From: Hyphodiscus hymeniophilus
Taxonomy: Eukaryota > Ascomycota > Leotiomycetes > Helotiales > Hyphodiscaceae
Direction of reading: 5' to 3'
Assembly (NCBI GenBank): GCA_016508695.1
Contig: VNKQ01000006.1
Span: 1,612,001-1,676,000, forward strand
DNA: 64,000 nt
Shown: piece after piece, positions 10,559 through 21,824 of the stretch
How positions within the stretch are numbered: position 1 is the stretch's first letter
Layout of the letters: each line of letters begins with the position of its first letter
The notes under the pieces: model-generated
Databases searched by the model: none
The model's input: only the letters and a program-made list of their open reading frames with translations
Told to the model about the DNA's origin: nothing
Translations under genes and position numbers: made by a program

Positions 10559-11655
10559 CTGGAGCAACAAATGGGTATCAAACAGGCAAAAAAAGACAAA
10601 GGAAATACGGACACAGCCAAGATGAATTGGATTGCGCCGTAGAACCGAGTGCTTGGTTTGGAAAAGAATGTTGTCAATCGCTACAGTCGGATCAGATAAG
10701 AAGATGTGGGGAAGGTATGGAGGCACGCGAGTGATCCTATCCCAACGCAAGCCTTACTACAGCCGCGAGTACTGTATTGATGGGACCTGACGAGTGGATA
10801 TCTGGTGGTGGCCTAGCTAACGTAGCATAAGAGGCCGGGACTGAAGGGAGAAGACAGAAAACAGGGGCAATGGAGAATCATAACCATAATCATAAAGAGT
10901 ACGTAGTCAAATACAAAATCAATCACAAAAAAAACTTGCGAAGCGGGCTGGTGCGGGTATCAATCATGGCTTGCGGCCCTTATGAAGTTGTGGTTGGTGG
11001 CCCTTGTAAGTTGTAGGCGCATCAATCATCCGATGGTCCATGGTGGGAGAACACGCGGCAGAGCCCCACCAGGGAACCACCTACTTACCCTAGAGAGATC
11101 TTGGAATTGACATGGATTCTTTATCTCCCAACAACCCAGCAATCAGTGCATGAACCAACCACAGCCACCAGCTCCACCACGAGGAAAGATGGTTCCTGCT
11201 TGCAAGTTATCAGGACTAGTAGGCCAGTCCTCATTCAGCCGCTCAAGTGTGGGTTGGCTATCAATCTCTCCCGTCAAATGTCTTATCCAGCGCAAGTGCC
11301 AGGGATGATAGACATTGGTGACGGCGTCAGAAGAGCATTCACATTCTTCCATCGACGAGATGAAGGCGGGAAGGCGTCGTCCATTCATGCGCGTCTGAGG
11401 GTCCTCAATCAAGCCCAATCTTACCAGCTTCTCCATCAGGAATCCAGACACATGTGTACGAGGTAATCGTACTGCGATTAATATAGACCTATCGCAACCC
11501 CCATGCAAGTGCATATTGTGCAGTACGATGCGACCTTCATCCCACGTTTCCCCCAATCCCCGTTCAATCGCGACATTCTCTCCTTTTGTTCCATCATCCC
11601 AATACGAGCCCGAGAGGCTCTTGGAGTGTCCTATATTAGATGAGGTGCCGACCCT
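10559..11655. other. divergent intergenic region (MFS transporter / arylsulfotransferase)
   Basis: About 1.1 kb between two divergent genes, so it should hold both promoters. An A-rich stretch lies at about 10860-10935. Open frames in it (for example 11143-11775 on the minus strand) overlap the next gene in antisense and show no domain. Confidence 0.45.
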
Positions 11656-13537
11656 ATGGCACTTGGTTACATTCTTTTCCTCCTTGCCACAGCCATATCT
11701 TGGACGAGAGCCGACGTAGACCCTTTCTTCAATGATTCGACTTTCGATGAGGGAGCATACGGCCCATACCCTCAAAAATCGTATAAGTCAGTAGGACTCT
11801 GGTCTCCAAGACCAAACATATTGCAATGGGATACACAATGCGAGGATGGCCAGTACACTTTTTGGACTCCGAGGGGGAATAGAGTCGACGAGGCGGGAGC
11901 CATGATTCTGGACTCGAAAGGCGATTTCGTATGGTGGAGAGGTGGTTATGGACAAGTCTATAATATGCAAGTGCAAGAATACAGAGGCGAACTATATCTC
12001 ACATTCTGGGCTGGAGATGATACCGTTGGAGGGCACGGCGCAGGCTATTATTACATGGTGAGTCCACCTCAAGCATCGTCAAACCTTGGCGAAGCTTAGC
12101 CACAACACCCGCCCATTCGAATATCTATACTAACAAAGTCCGACAGCTTGATTCCTCCTATAAGCAAGTCCACAAACTCGGCGCCGCCAACGGTCTTGAC
12201 GGCGACCTCCACGAATTCCAAATCACACCCGAAGGCACCGCTTTGATAAGCGTATACGAAGTGATAGACGGCGATCTCACACCCTTCGGCCATGAAAAAG
12301 ACGGGAAGATCTGGGACTGCTTGATTCAGGAAATCGACCTGGCTACTGGGAAATTACTCTTCCAATGGCGAGCCTCAGAACACTACGAATTGACTGAAAC
12401 ACAACGCGAGGTCCCCAATCCCGATCCTTTCGATTTCTTTCACTTGAACTCTATCGATAAAGATCTCAAGGGAAATTATCTGATTAGTAGCCGGTTTACA
12501 TTCACCGTAACTTACATCAATGGTGTGACCGGGGACATCATTTGGATTCTGGGCGGGAAGCGGAATAATTTCACGGATCTGAGTGGAGGAAAAGCGACGG
12601 GTTTCATGTACCAGCACGACGCCCGCTGGTCCGACGATTACACAACCATCACCATCTTCGACAACGGCGCAGAAGACTGGCATTACGTGGAGCCCTACAC
12701 GCGAGGGATACGGATCAAGATCGATCAAGAAGCCATGACAGCCGAGCTCGTCACCGAATATGCCAATCCTCACCACATCTACGGCATGTCCCAAGGATCG
12801 CTACAAACTCTACCGAACGGTAACGTATTGATGGGATACGGAAATACCGGTGCGATGACAGAGTACGCCGGTGACGGGACTGTGCTCTGCGACGTGCATT
12901 TCGGACCTGAAACTTGGTTCGGCAGTGGTGATATCCAGAGTTATCGCACGTACAAATTCAACTGGGTGGGACGACCGGACACGAAGCCCGACATTGCGTT
13001 TGTGCGCTCCGATGACCCCGCTAGTAATGAGACAAGCGTTTTCGTGAGCTGGAACGGTGACACGGAAGTCAGGCGTTGGGTGCTTGAAGGCACGGATGAT
13101 GTCGAGGCTGGAAAATGGAGTGCGCTTAACGAGGTAGCTCGCAAGGGTTTCGAATCCCAAATCCTCATGAAAAACATCACAGCTCCCTACGTGCGCGCTC
13201 GTGGATTGGACAAAGACGGGAAAGTATTAGGAGAAACCGATGCGTGGAACTGGAAGGAACCAAAGGTGAGTTATTCCTTGCCCATTTCCCGTTCCTCGCC
13301 CTCTACCTCCTTGAATCACGCTTTCTAACAAACCCCAAGATCTTTACTCCAACCCCCTTAAAATTCGAACTTGAGGAATCCGTCTTCCTGAAGATCCTAA
13401 TGGGCTGCATCGGCTTCGTTGGCGTGGTAATATGCGTGAGGGAGTTCTGGGTTGGGCGACCGAAAAGGAAGGGGTCTTATCTCTTGACGAACTATCATAA
13501 CGATCATGATTCGTTGAGCAATGAACATGTTGCATAG
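11656..13537 (+). CDS. arylsulfotransferase-family (ASST) protein, secreted and membrane-anchored
   Basis: Three exons: 11656-12057, 12147-13265, 13340-13537; introns of 89 and 74 nt; 572 aa. The protein starts with a signal peptide (MALGYILFLLATAISWTRA) and contains the beta-propeller of fungal arylsulfotransferase-like proteins: LWSPRPNILQW, AGAMILDSKGDFVWWRGGYG, LHEFQITPEGTALISVYE, DFFHLNSIDKDLKGNYLISSR, GDIIWILGGKRNNF and FMYQHDARWSDD. In bacterial ASST enzymes, histidines in such positions carry the sulfate; HLNSID and QHDAR fit that pattern. Exon 3 supplies one transmembrane segment (ILMGCIGFVGVVICV) and a short basic tail, so the propeller would face outside the cell or the lumen. Enzymatic activity in fungi is largely uncharacterised. 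Confidence 0.9.
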
Positions 13538-13846
13538 AGTTATATTTAGGGACTGAACATTGAATGCAAACTCTGTGCTATCCTTTGAGGTTTTGGTTTT
13601 ACGTGGATTAATTTTACTCTGCGGGAGCATTCTCCAGGTTTCACATGGGGACCATAAGCGATATTGGACAGGATGCTGAGGGGTTGAGAACTGAGAGTAG
13701 ATGTAGTGTGGTATGAGTATTATACTATTGTATATCTCGGGCTTCTTACGTTCAAACCGTACGTTCAAATCCCGTTCTCACATCCACACATCATTCGTGC
13801 CCCAGATCAAGGCAAGCTCAAGAACAGGGCCAGCACTATCTCAACA
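13538..13846. other. intergenic spacer between convergent genes
   Basis: About 310 bp between the arylsulfotransferase-family and sedolisin genes, holding both 3' ends. No gene supported. Confidence 0.5.
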
Positions 13847-16395
13847 TCAGCATTGTCTTCCTAAGCCAAGAAAAAAAAAAGTGGGAGGCTTACTCTTGGG
13901 GTAATTCGGCGTTCCCAGTCCAGTGACGGGATCCCATCTAAAGTTCTAGTCAGCAATCCCAGCTCCACACATGGTTGACTTTCGGTCTGGCGAGCAGAAC
14001 AGAACAGGAACCCACGTACCCAGGCACGGCACTGAACCCTGCGGTCCCACAGTTCGGGTTACTGCCGTTCGTGATATCGTTCAACACCCACGGATTCGCG
14101 TAGAGCACCGGGTTGATGAACCCCACGGGCGATTTCCCGATTGCGAGGCGCTCCTCGTTGATCTATCGAATCCATCCCGTCATTAGCTTTTTCCACGTCG
14201 CACGACGGACTTTCCCACTACTCCCCACAGTTGCTCGTGCGAAAAGAGCAAGGACCAATCGGGAAAGAGGGAGACTGACCAAGTTAATGACACTCGCGAA
14301 AATGGGAGTCGCCGCGCTCGTTCCTCCGTTGAATGTGAAGTTGCCGTCTAGGAACACAGCGATGTTGTCCCCGTTTGCACTCACGTCTGGTATTCCTCTT
14401 CCGTTGCGGTTGTAGACTCCACCGTTTTTGCCAAACGAGGCGTTTCCTTCATAGTATCGATATGGGGGGTTGTGTTTTGCAAAGTATCTAGAGCCTCAGG
14501 TGAGTTTGGCGGACAAAGGGAGCGAGAAATAAAGCAATGTGCAAAGGAAGGGAAAGGAAAGTAGAGAAATTAGAGTAACGTACGTTGCGACTGCGCTCTT
14601 TTGATAGTCGGGAACATCGTATACGTTGCTGAACCCTCCCGCGGAAGAATAGGCGCTGTTGTAAGGCTCGTGGATTAGGTCGTTGGCTGCGGATTCGGGC
14701 TCGAAAACTGTGTGTCCAGGATAGACCTTTGTCGCTCCTACAGCTGTCACGTATGGGCAACTGCCGAAATCAGCACATCTGGGGAAATGATGTTGGCGCT
14801 GTACTTACTTGACTGGAAATTGGGGATCGAAGATTGTAGCGTCTTCACCCAGACATCCACTTGGGGTCGCATCTCCTGGAAAGCCGCCAACTCCGAAATC
14901 TCCGGATGAATAGAGGAAGGTATGACCTTGAAGGCCAAGCTTCAGGTATTCGTTGCATTGTCTCTTCATGTAATACTCGGGAAGATCAATCTCGGCTTCA
15001 CCATATGAGGTGGATATCACGTTTGTGGGCTTGTACGCGCCACACATCAACTTTCCCTTGTATCCACCGGCAACAGGATCAGGGTAGATGGGATCGAGAA
15101 CTGGATCATCGCCCTTCTCGCCATATGCGGAGTACGTGCAATACGACTATCATAATTTAGTCGCCAGTGCATTCGATGGGCAGGGAAATACTTACTCCAT
15201 CAATGGCGTCGAGAAACGTGTTGAAAGCACCAACAGTAGGATTCTCTGTGGCATAGTTGAGATCATCCGTCTGGTAAAGAATCAACTTCTGAGGATACAA
15301 AAGTGGGTAAGCTAATTCGAAGTCCAGAGTCGATTCTCCGCCACCCTCTGAAACCGGAACAGGCGCCTCCGCACCATCGACGAAATTTGGTGTGGGATGA
15401 GTTCCTTGAGGGATGTATGGTGTGTATTTCTCGAAAAAGAGATTGAGATCTTCTTGGTCATAATAGTCACCTTCTTCAAAGATTCCCATGGCGTTGTTAG
15501 GATTCGCTTTCGTTGCTTGTGGGATGTGGTAGAGGGCCTTGACACAGGCTGGTGTGATCAGAACGTCGCAAGTCGAGAGGTTCGACTCAGGGTTTGGGAA
15601 ATGTGGCATAGGCTTGGGTTTCCAAATAGGACCTTTGCCATGACCGTGACCTTTACTATGTCCAAGCTGCGTGCTGCGTTTGGCAAGGTCTTTCTTCGAT
15701 GTTGAGATGAGTTTGATACCAGGAGTAATGTAGTCAACATGCTCTTTGATATGGCCGGGAATGTGATACCTGGTATGATCAGCAAAGTCTCTGAATCCAG
15801 AAAATGTTCTTGTAATCAGAGTGGTAAGGGAGTTTCTTGAGAAAAGCGTCTTGACTTACTCATCACATGCTACTGCCACTCTATCAGCAGACGAATGCTC
15901 AAAGTTGTAATATTCGGCATGAAGCAGATTCTCCATCTCCTCAGTAGTAGCATCGAAGGCAAGCCATCCTTTGTTGTCTGAATGCACAATTCTTTCATCT
16001 GGAATCCCAGATGCAACCAACCAATTCCAGACATCTTTGACTGCTTTCTCGGAAGGAGCAAACATGTTGTGAACCTCATCAGCGGTCCACAATTTACCGT
16101 AGTTTGCAGAATCGGGGTGAGAACTGTCGAATTGTCAATTTAAGGTCACAATATTCCAGATCCATCACACTTACACATCCATGAGGAAATCATGACCCTT
16201 TTCGAGATTGCTCTGGGTCAAACCAATTCGAACCGGGAGAATGGCGCTTTTGGGAATCCGATCGCGTTTATTCCATCGTGTTGGAGGGGCATAGCGCTTC
16301 TCATGAACAACGACTTTAGATTCGGGGCTTGGAACGGCGACACCCTGTACTGAAAGTAGGAGAGTGCCAACTGCGAAGCCTATTGAGAGCTTCAT
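13847..16395 (-). CDS. S53 sedolisin / tripeptidyl-peptidase-like secreted protease
   Basis: Eight exons (minus strand): 16175-16395, 15860-16123, 15196-15769, 14809-15146, 14584-14760, 14280-14487, 14020-14162, 13847-13937; seven introns of 48-117 nt; about 671 aa. It has a signal peptide (MKLSIGFAVGTLLLSVQG), an S53 prodomain (SHPDSANYGKLWTADEV, DNKGWLAFDATTEEMENLLHAEY) and the catalytic domain. Catalytic Glu307 and Asp311 lie in GGESTLDFEL, the oxyanion Asp436 in YSSGDFGVGG and the nucleophile Ser582 in GGTSAATP. The C-terminal calcium site is suggested by NDITNGSNP and WDPVTGLGTPNYPK. Such enzymes act extracellularly at acid pH, with activity after prodomain removal. The last residues (SKPPTFFFLGLGRQC) are read from a poly-pyrimidine tract and are unlike the family, so the 3' end may use a further intron. 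A paralog starts at 63533. Confidence 0.93.
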
Positions 16396-18978
16396 GTTGA
16401 ATTGAGATCCCAAGACTTGATTTCTCGACTCAATTTCGAGATACAAACCGCGCTCGAAAAGGATGAGGGGAGCTTCATGCTTTAACCGCTCCGTCATGTT
16501 AGCTTAATCCGTATCATTTATCCTCTGCTCTTAATTGCTGGTGGTCACTAGAATCTGTAGAAGAAGTTCCAATTGGCTTCATGTTTCCACGCTTGTATGG
16601 TCTCGGCAGGTGGTCCGCAAAGGAGCGTTAGCGAATGGTTGGCCCCTGAGCTGGCGAGATGCTTAATTTGCGCCACCCAATGAAATCCATCTTGAGGGAA
16701 CTCAAGATAAGAGGGGTAACGCATATGGCGACTACATCCCAGTTACATGAGCATGAGCAAGATACGAAGTAGGAAGGCAAGAGACCAGGACCGAATTCTG
16801 CACCGTCGTTCCGAGAAGTGATGGAATTTGGGTGAACATGCGGCCCCTGCCCCTATCAAAATACCAATTCCAAACTTAAAGACTTGTTTTTCAACCGTTT
16901 TTCGCCCGACCCGATATTCAGAAAACCCCAGATGATCCTAACCTTAATCTCTGACCCTAACTCCAACCCAAACACTAACCTTCTAACCCTAATCTAACCA
17001 TAGTGTAACCTTGATTTGGATCGAATATCACAGGAATAGTTGGGCTGTGCATACCTTTGAATTATGGAGACTTTTGCGTGCACCGACATATTTCGGAAGA
17101 GGGGGGATGGGGAAGCCCCATATGCGTCTCCGGCTCTCCATCCGATGGGAATTTGAAGTCGTTTTTTGTATCTGTCCTCTGGCCAATCACATTATTGAAA
17201 CCATGCAGCGTCGTTGTACAGTTCACTGATGTTTCAGCTGACCTTGATGTTCCCCAGACTCACTGGAGTTTCCGTGGTGGGATTGAGGAAACTGTTAAAA
17301 GAAGGCAAGGCTAGGTAGTGACCATAGTCATGGTTACAAAGGCAACGCCGGATCTCCTCTAAAAAATGGCTAAGGAGCTTTGCATTATATCTTAAAAGGT
17401 GGCCATCATGAGACCGAACTTACTCGAGTTGACCATGCTGATACAAACCAGAGGAATGGGCCTCGACTATTGAGGTGGGACTACCCGGCAGTGGTCAACG
17501 ATAGGTGAAGAAAATGGGAAGATGATGGAACAAAATGAGCCAATGAAAATGGAGTACCTAGGGACCAAGACTCGTGTACAGATTGGGCACCTGGAAGATG
17601 GAGACAACAGCAACTTTGCGCTTGCATACGCTTCTTTATGCATATACACACAACATCAACACTGCTGTGTTTCGATGAGCGCATGATGTATCAGAGTTAG
17701 CTGCGTGCAACTTGCAGCAATGCTTGTAAGACGACAAAGCCTCTCATATGGTAAGGAGTGGGTCGCATGAAGACAGATACCTATGCGGAACTGACTTCTT
17801 CACGAAATATTTTGTGGCTGAAACACAAATTTGTTCTCTCGATTTCGACCTCTCTTTAAGAGCTGAGTTCGCCCAATCTCCCGTGTATACCACCATCAGA
17901 ACGAACAGGAAGATGAGTCTTGGCGGCACACTCCATCAAAGCTCTCTAACGACATGTATACCCATACTGCCGGTGTTCACGAAGGGCGTATGCCCCGCCT
18001 TTGTGGCCTGCAAAGGCCCTTTCCTCCAGGCCCATCCGACATGTATGCAGCTCGAAGTTACACTGTTAGGCAGATAGCCAGGAGATCTCCCTCGATCTGG
18101 TTGCTTGGGACATGAAGGCCGAAGGACAATGTATCATCTGATTGCAATGTAGAAATCACTGGAGCTCTGGACGAAGCTTGGTGATTCCATAATCTTTGAC
18201 CGGAGCTCCTCAGCCGCCCAAGCCACGGGCTTGCTCTTCCATGCTGTGGATTCGAGGCAATTGTGGGAAAGCGTAGGCGCTTCGCCTGGTATGAGGGGTG
18301 AGGGGTGGCATTGTCGAATGATGGGATCGTTAGGTGAAGTATTGAAACGTCGCAAGTAGCCTAAGAGGCGTGATGGAGTATTCGAACTATCTGTGAAGGT
18401 CCATTATAGACTTTTATCAGTCGCATTATTTTGAAAGCGACCCGTGGATGTGATTGAGACACATCATAGACAATGATTTGGGATTCGGCATTGAGTGAGG
18501 ATAAGGGGGCTGCAGGAGGGTGGTACATGTGGGCTGAAGGGCCCATCTGCTATCAGATTCGATGCGGACGCGAAAGACTGCCAGGGCTTCAATCAGGAGA
18601 GCGATGCATCATGGGATCGTGGGTTTGAGATGGCGATGGTAGGACGAAGTGGAGGTGTACATACCTATGGCATTCAGCTTTGCTGTAGTGATTTAAGGTT
18701 TGTTTGGCCAATCACAGCCTTTAGTGGATGAGGACCGGATTTTCGCATCGTCAGCCAAACGTCTTCATCGCATGCAGCAACAAATGCTGGAACAATCAGT
18801 CGGAGTTTCAGCATCATAAGCTCCATACTAACCACTAGAAGTCTCAATTTCTCAAAGACTCTGAGTGATGCGGAGCTTATAGGGGAATAACTCTTACTTA
18901 ACATTCGTTGGACCATTGAGATTGTTTCGCGGGATATTGCAAGTCAACAATGGTGCTCGGAGACGCAGATCAGCATTC
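16396..18978. other. long intergenic region, no recognised gene
   Basis: About 2.6 kb with no domain-bearing frame on either strand. It includes the degenerate telomere-like stretch at about 16935-17010. The longest frames (17748-18077 +, 18894-19223 -) have no family resemblance. The upstream part should hold the sedolisin promoter. Confidence 0.45.
16935..17010. repeat. degenerate CCCTAA-like (telomere-type) stretch
   Basis: A run of CTAACC, CCTTAA, ACCCTAAC, AACCC, ACTAACC, TAACCCTAA and TCTAACC words. It resembles decayed copies of the fungal telomere repeat (TTAGGG on the opposite strand). There are only two perfect CCCTAA words, so it may also be chance C/A-rich sequence. Confidence 0.35.
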
Positions 18979-19896
18979 ATGCGTCGAACGTTAGGAATCC
19001 TCTTTCGCCGAGCACGACGAATTGGCCTCACCTCACCACTGTCCTTCCTACAAGGCCTGTTCACATCACCGAATCCGTCGATCCGGCACATCAAGATTGA
19101 TGATGAAGAACGACAGGATACTGATTCGTCCTTCCAAAAATCCAATTCTTTCCAACAGCTTTCAAAAATGGTCCTTCCGACTCTCTTAATTATCATCGTC
19201 CTCGTACTTGCTTTGGCGTACATCGTCTACAAACCGCCTCACCTGCTCATATCGTTCCTCCAATGGAAGAACCCAGATGTCTTATGGCACATTCCACTGG
19301 CGTCGGGGTCACATGTCGTGGCTCTCACGATTGACGACGCACCATCCGACCAAACATCCAAGATGCTGGATCTTCTCAAGGAATACGGAGCGAAGGCGAC
19401 ATTCTTCGTGATCGGATCCCAAATTGTCTCTCACCCAGATCTTCTGCGACGTATGCATGACGAAGGTCACGAGATTGGAAACCATGCATGGAAAGACGAG
19501 CCCAGTATCAGTCTCCCCCTCTCGGAATTGGAGCGTCAAGTTCTTGAAGTTGAGTCTCTGATACCCGCGAATCATGGATCGGCCAAGTACTTCAGGCCTG
19601 GCTCAGGCATCTTCAATAAGAAGATGGTTGAGAAACTGGTGAATATGGGGTACAGAGTCGTCTTGGGAAGCATCTATCCACATGATCCCCAGATTCACAA
19701 TCCGAAGTTAAATTCAAAGCATGTTCTGAGCATGCTGAGGCCTGGTGGAATTATCATCATGCATGATAGGAGGTCTTATTCTGCTGTACAGCTGGAATTG
19801 ATTTTAAAAGGCATGGCGACGAAGGAATGGAAGGCCGAGAGCTTGGGTGGACTTCTGAGGGTTGCAGATGTAGCGGAAGGAAAGAAAGAGGGATGA
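18979..19896 (+). CDS. polysaccharide deacetylase (CE4 / NodB domain), membrane-anchored
   Basis: Single exon from the ATG at 18979, 305 aa. A basic N-terminal region of about 63 residues precedes a transmembrane segment (VLPTLLIIIVLVLALAYIVY, about 65-84), so the catalytic part is predicted in the lumen or outside as a type II protein. NodB motifs: TIDDAPS (Asp119-Asp120), GHEIGNHAW (His164 and His169, metal ligands) and YFRPGSG (Arg206), then PGGIIIMHD. CE4 enzymes deacetylate chitin or related N-acetylated glycans. The usual TFDDGP reads TIDDAP here (Phe to Ile, Gly to Ala), a tolerable variation. The open frame extends 63 nt upstream without an ATG, so an upstream coding exon is possible. 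Confidence 0.88.
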   Translation: MRRTLGILFRRARRIGLTSPLSFLQGLFTSPNPSIRHIKIDDEERQDTDSSFQKSNSFQQLSKMVLPTLLIIIVLVLALAYIVYKPPHLLISFLQWKNPDVLWHIPLASGSHVVALTIDDAPSDQTSKMLDLLKEYGAKATFFVIGSQIVSHPDLLRRMHDEGHEIGNHAWKDEPSISLPLSELERQVLEVESLIPANHGSAKYFRPGSGIFNKKMVEKLVNMGYRVVLGSIYPHDPQIHNPKLNSKHVLSMLRPGGIIIMHDRRSYSAVQLELILKGMATKEWKAESLGGLLRVADVAEGKKEG

Positions 19897-21824
19897 CGGA
19901 TAGAATACACTGAAACCAAAGAGTAAATGCAATTGTCTCATGACCGTTCACATCATCTTTTCGATCTTACTCAAAAGTTGAGACTAAGGTAGGGACACGA
20001 CTTCTACGACCCGGAGTATTTGAAGACTCTATTGCTGCTAGTGGAGAAGTCGTTTGCACTAATGAATGAGTGGGTGATACCATTCGCGCATACATCCAGT
20101 TGATATTGCGGTTACCGATGCCATGTCGAGGGTGTAATATAACCAGATCAGCATAAGTCTACGTTGCATGTTTATACTGCTGTGGTGGACAATCTTTCCG
20201 GGTATTAAATCAAGCCGCAGCAGCTAAGCCTGCTGGTACTTTTAGCTATGCTCGGTTTTGTAAAGCTCATAATGTGATAATTCCGTTGACCCATTTGAGT
20301 TCGCTCATAGTAAGTCTATTCGTAGAATGTTGACTGGCGGAAGATGTCTCCAGCTCGTCTCCGTCTCGTGGTGGCTTTCAGATACAACTTGTCCTTCTAT
20401 TTCTACGCATGAGTTTGTATAACCTTTAGAATTGAGGCCTGCAGTTCAGCAATGAAACATGCTGATTATGAAGATATGGAACCAGTATCTGCAACTTTGC
20501 CATCGCACATGACGAGTCGCGCCCTTGGACATCAATATACATGAATTCTGGCTTAAGAGACATGGTAATAAAGTTCAGGTCATGCACCAATTTCAGGGCA
20601 ACACTAGCCGCACTGAAGCCTCTCTTCAGGTCACTAGAGAGCCCATCAACGCTGGACTTAGCTATGTTGAGGTCAATTAGCTACCCAATTCCCTTGGAAA
20701 TCCTCACTTTGGACCCTCCATCCGTATTCCAAGAGCAACCACAGGCCCAAGACCATTTCAAACCATCCAGATATATCACCGAAGTCCCAAAGAAGCTCAA
20801 TTACCTCTCATTTCCACTCTGTCCTTCCACAGAGACCCATTGCGCCCTCCCGTGACGATTCCTCCTGATTTCTAGTATAAAGATCCCAACTCCCACGACT
20901 CCTCCCATCTTCTCCCCCCAATTTCCTCCTCCCTCAAACTTTTGAAGTTCCTCACACTCCCGTGATCTCGCTTAAGCTCCAGTCGCATTTCCCGCATCGA
21001 TTTCTGTCGCAAAAACCTCACGATGTTGTCTGAACTTGGAGTTTTTGACTTTGGCGAGGAAGAAATTCAGCCCCACCCATGCGATCCCGGTAAGCGAATA
21101 AATTTTTGGTGTTCCTGTCGCTTCGCGAATTTGGAGCCCACTTTTGCACTTGGGATAATTAATACTGCGCAGGATACGGCAAGTAGAATTGTTCGCGATT
21201 GAATGCAATCGAGGGATGTTGAGTCGGAGAACATTTTTGTAAGTTGGTGTTTTCAACTGTTGGGCCACCGGGCTGTCACCGGGCTGTTTCCAAAACGCTC
21301 ACCTTAGCTCCCGTACCTGACGCTAGACGCACGGACCACCTTCCCATCATACCCTTTTCATGTGGAAGATCTGACGATTCTCTCTTGAGAAGCAGCAATC
21401 ACATTATCCATGACGCTCTCGACGAACTCCATCAATCTTCGCGATCAATTTCTCAACTGCGTTCTCCGTTGTTTGATCATGACTTCTTCGCAAGCCTCTT
21501 GTCATTGTCTCTTACGAACGGTTTCGTGTACGCTCGAGGTCATTTGGTTGCCGTTCTCACTGTGGAGACTGGTATCATAGATCTATTCTCAACTGGGTAT
21601 CTGATCAAAAGTTTAAAATCTGGAAGCTTGTCAATGAGTGTCTGTCGGCTTGTTTCCGTGTCTGGATTGGGCTTATTCCATCACAATGATCTCGTTCGAG
21701 GGCAGCTTTTCAATGTGTGGATGTACTGAAATACTAAGCTGTTGTCAATGAAGCTCGCTCACTCATGTTCACGATCTATGAAGAAGAGTCTATATGGGAG
21801 AAATATTTTTTCTGCTCAATTTCA
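19897..21824. other. intergenic region with only weak open frames
   Basis: About 1.9 kb. A CT-rich tract (about 20880-20940) precedes an ATG at 21022 that opens a frame of about 60 codons. A 161-codon plus-strand frame at 21244-21729 and a 98-codon minus-strand frame at 20972-21268 show no recognisable domain. Nothing is called. Confidence 0.4.

Noticed and set aside
13740..13800. GTTCAAATCCC resembling a tRNA B box
   Set aside because: No matching A box or acceptor stem could be found at the right distance.
18916..18978. Upstream extension of the polysaccharide deacetylase frame
   Set aside because: It opens with TTG rather than ATG; the first ATG is at 18979. An upstream exon remains possible but is not visible.
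20972..21268. 98-codon minus-strand frame with one hydrophobic stretch
   Set aside because: No recognisable family, no good start context, no supported exons.
21244..21729. 161-codon plus-strand frame
   Set aside because: No domain, no signal peptide, no intron-supported extension; composition resembles translated non-coding DNA.
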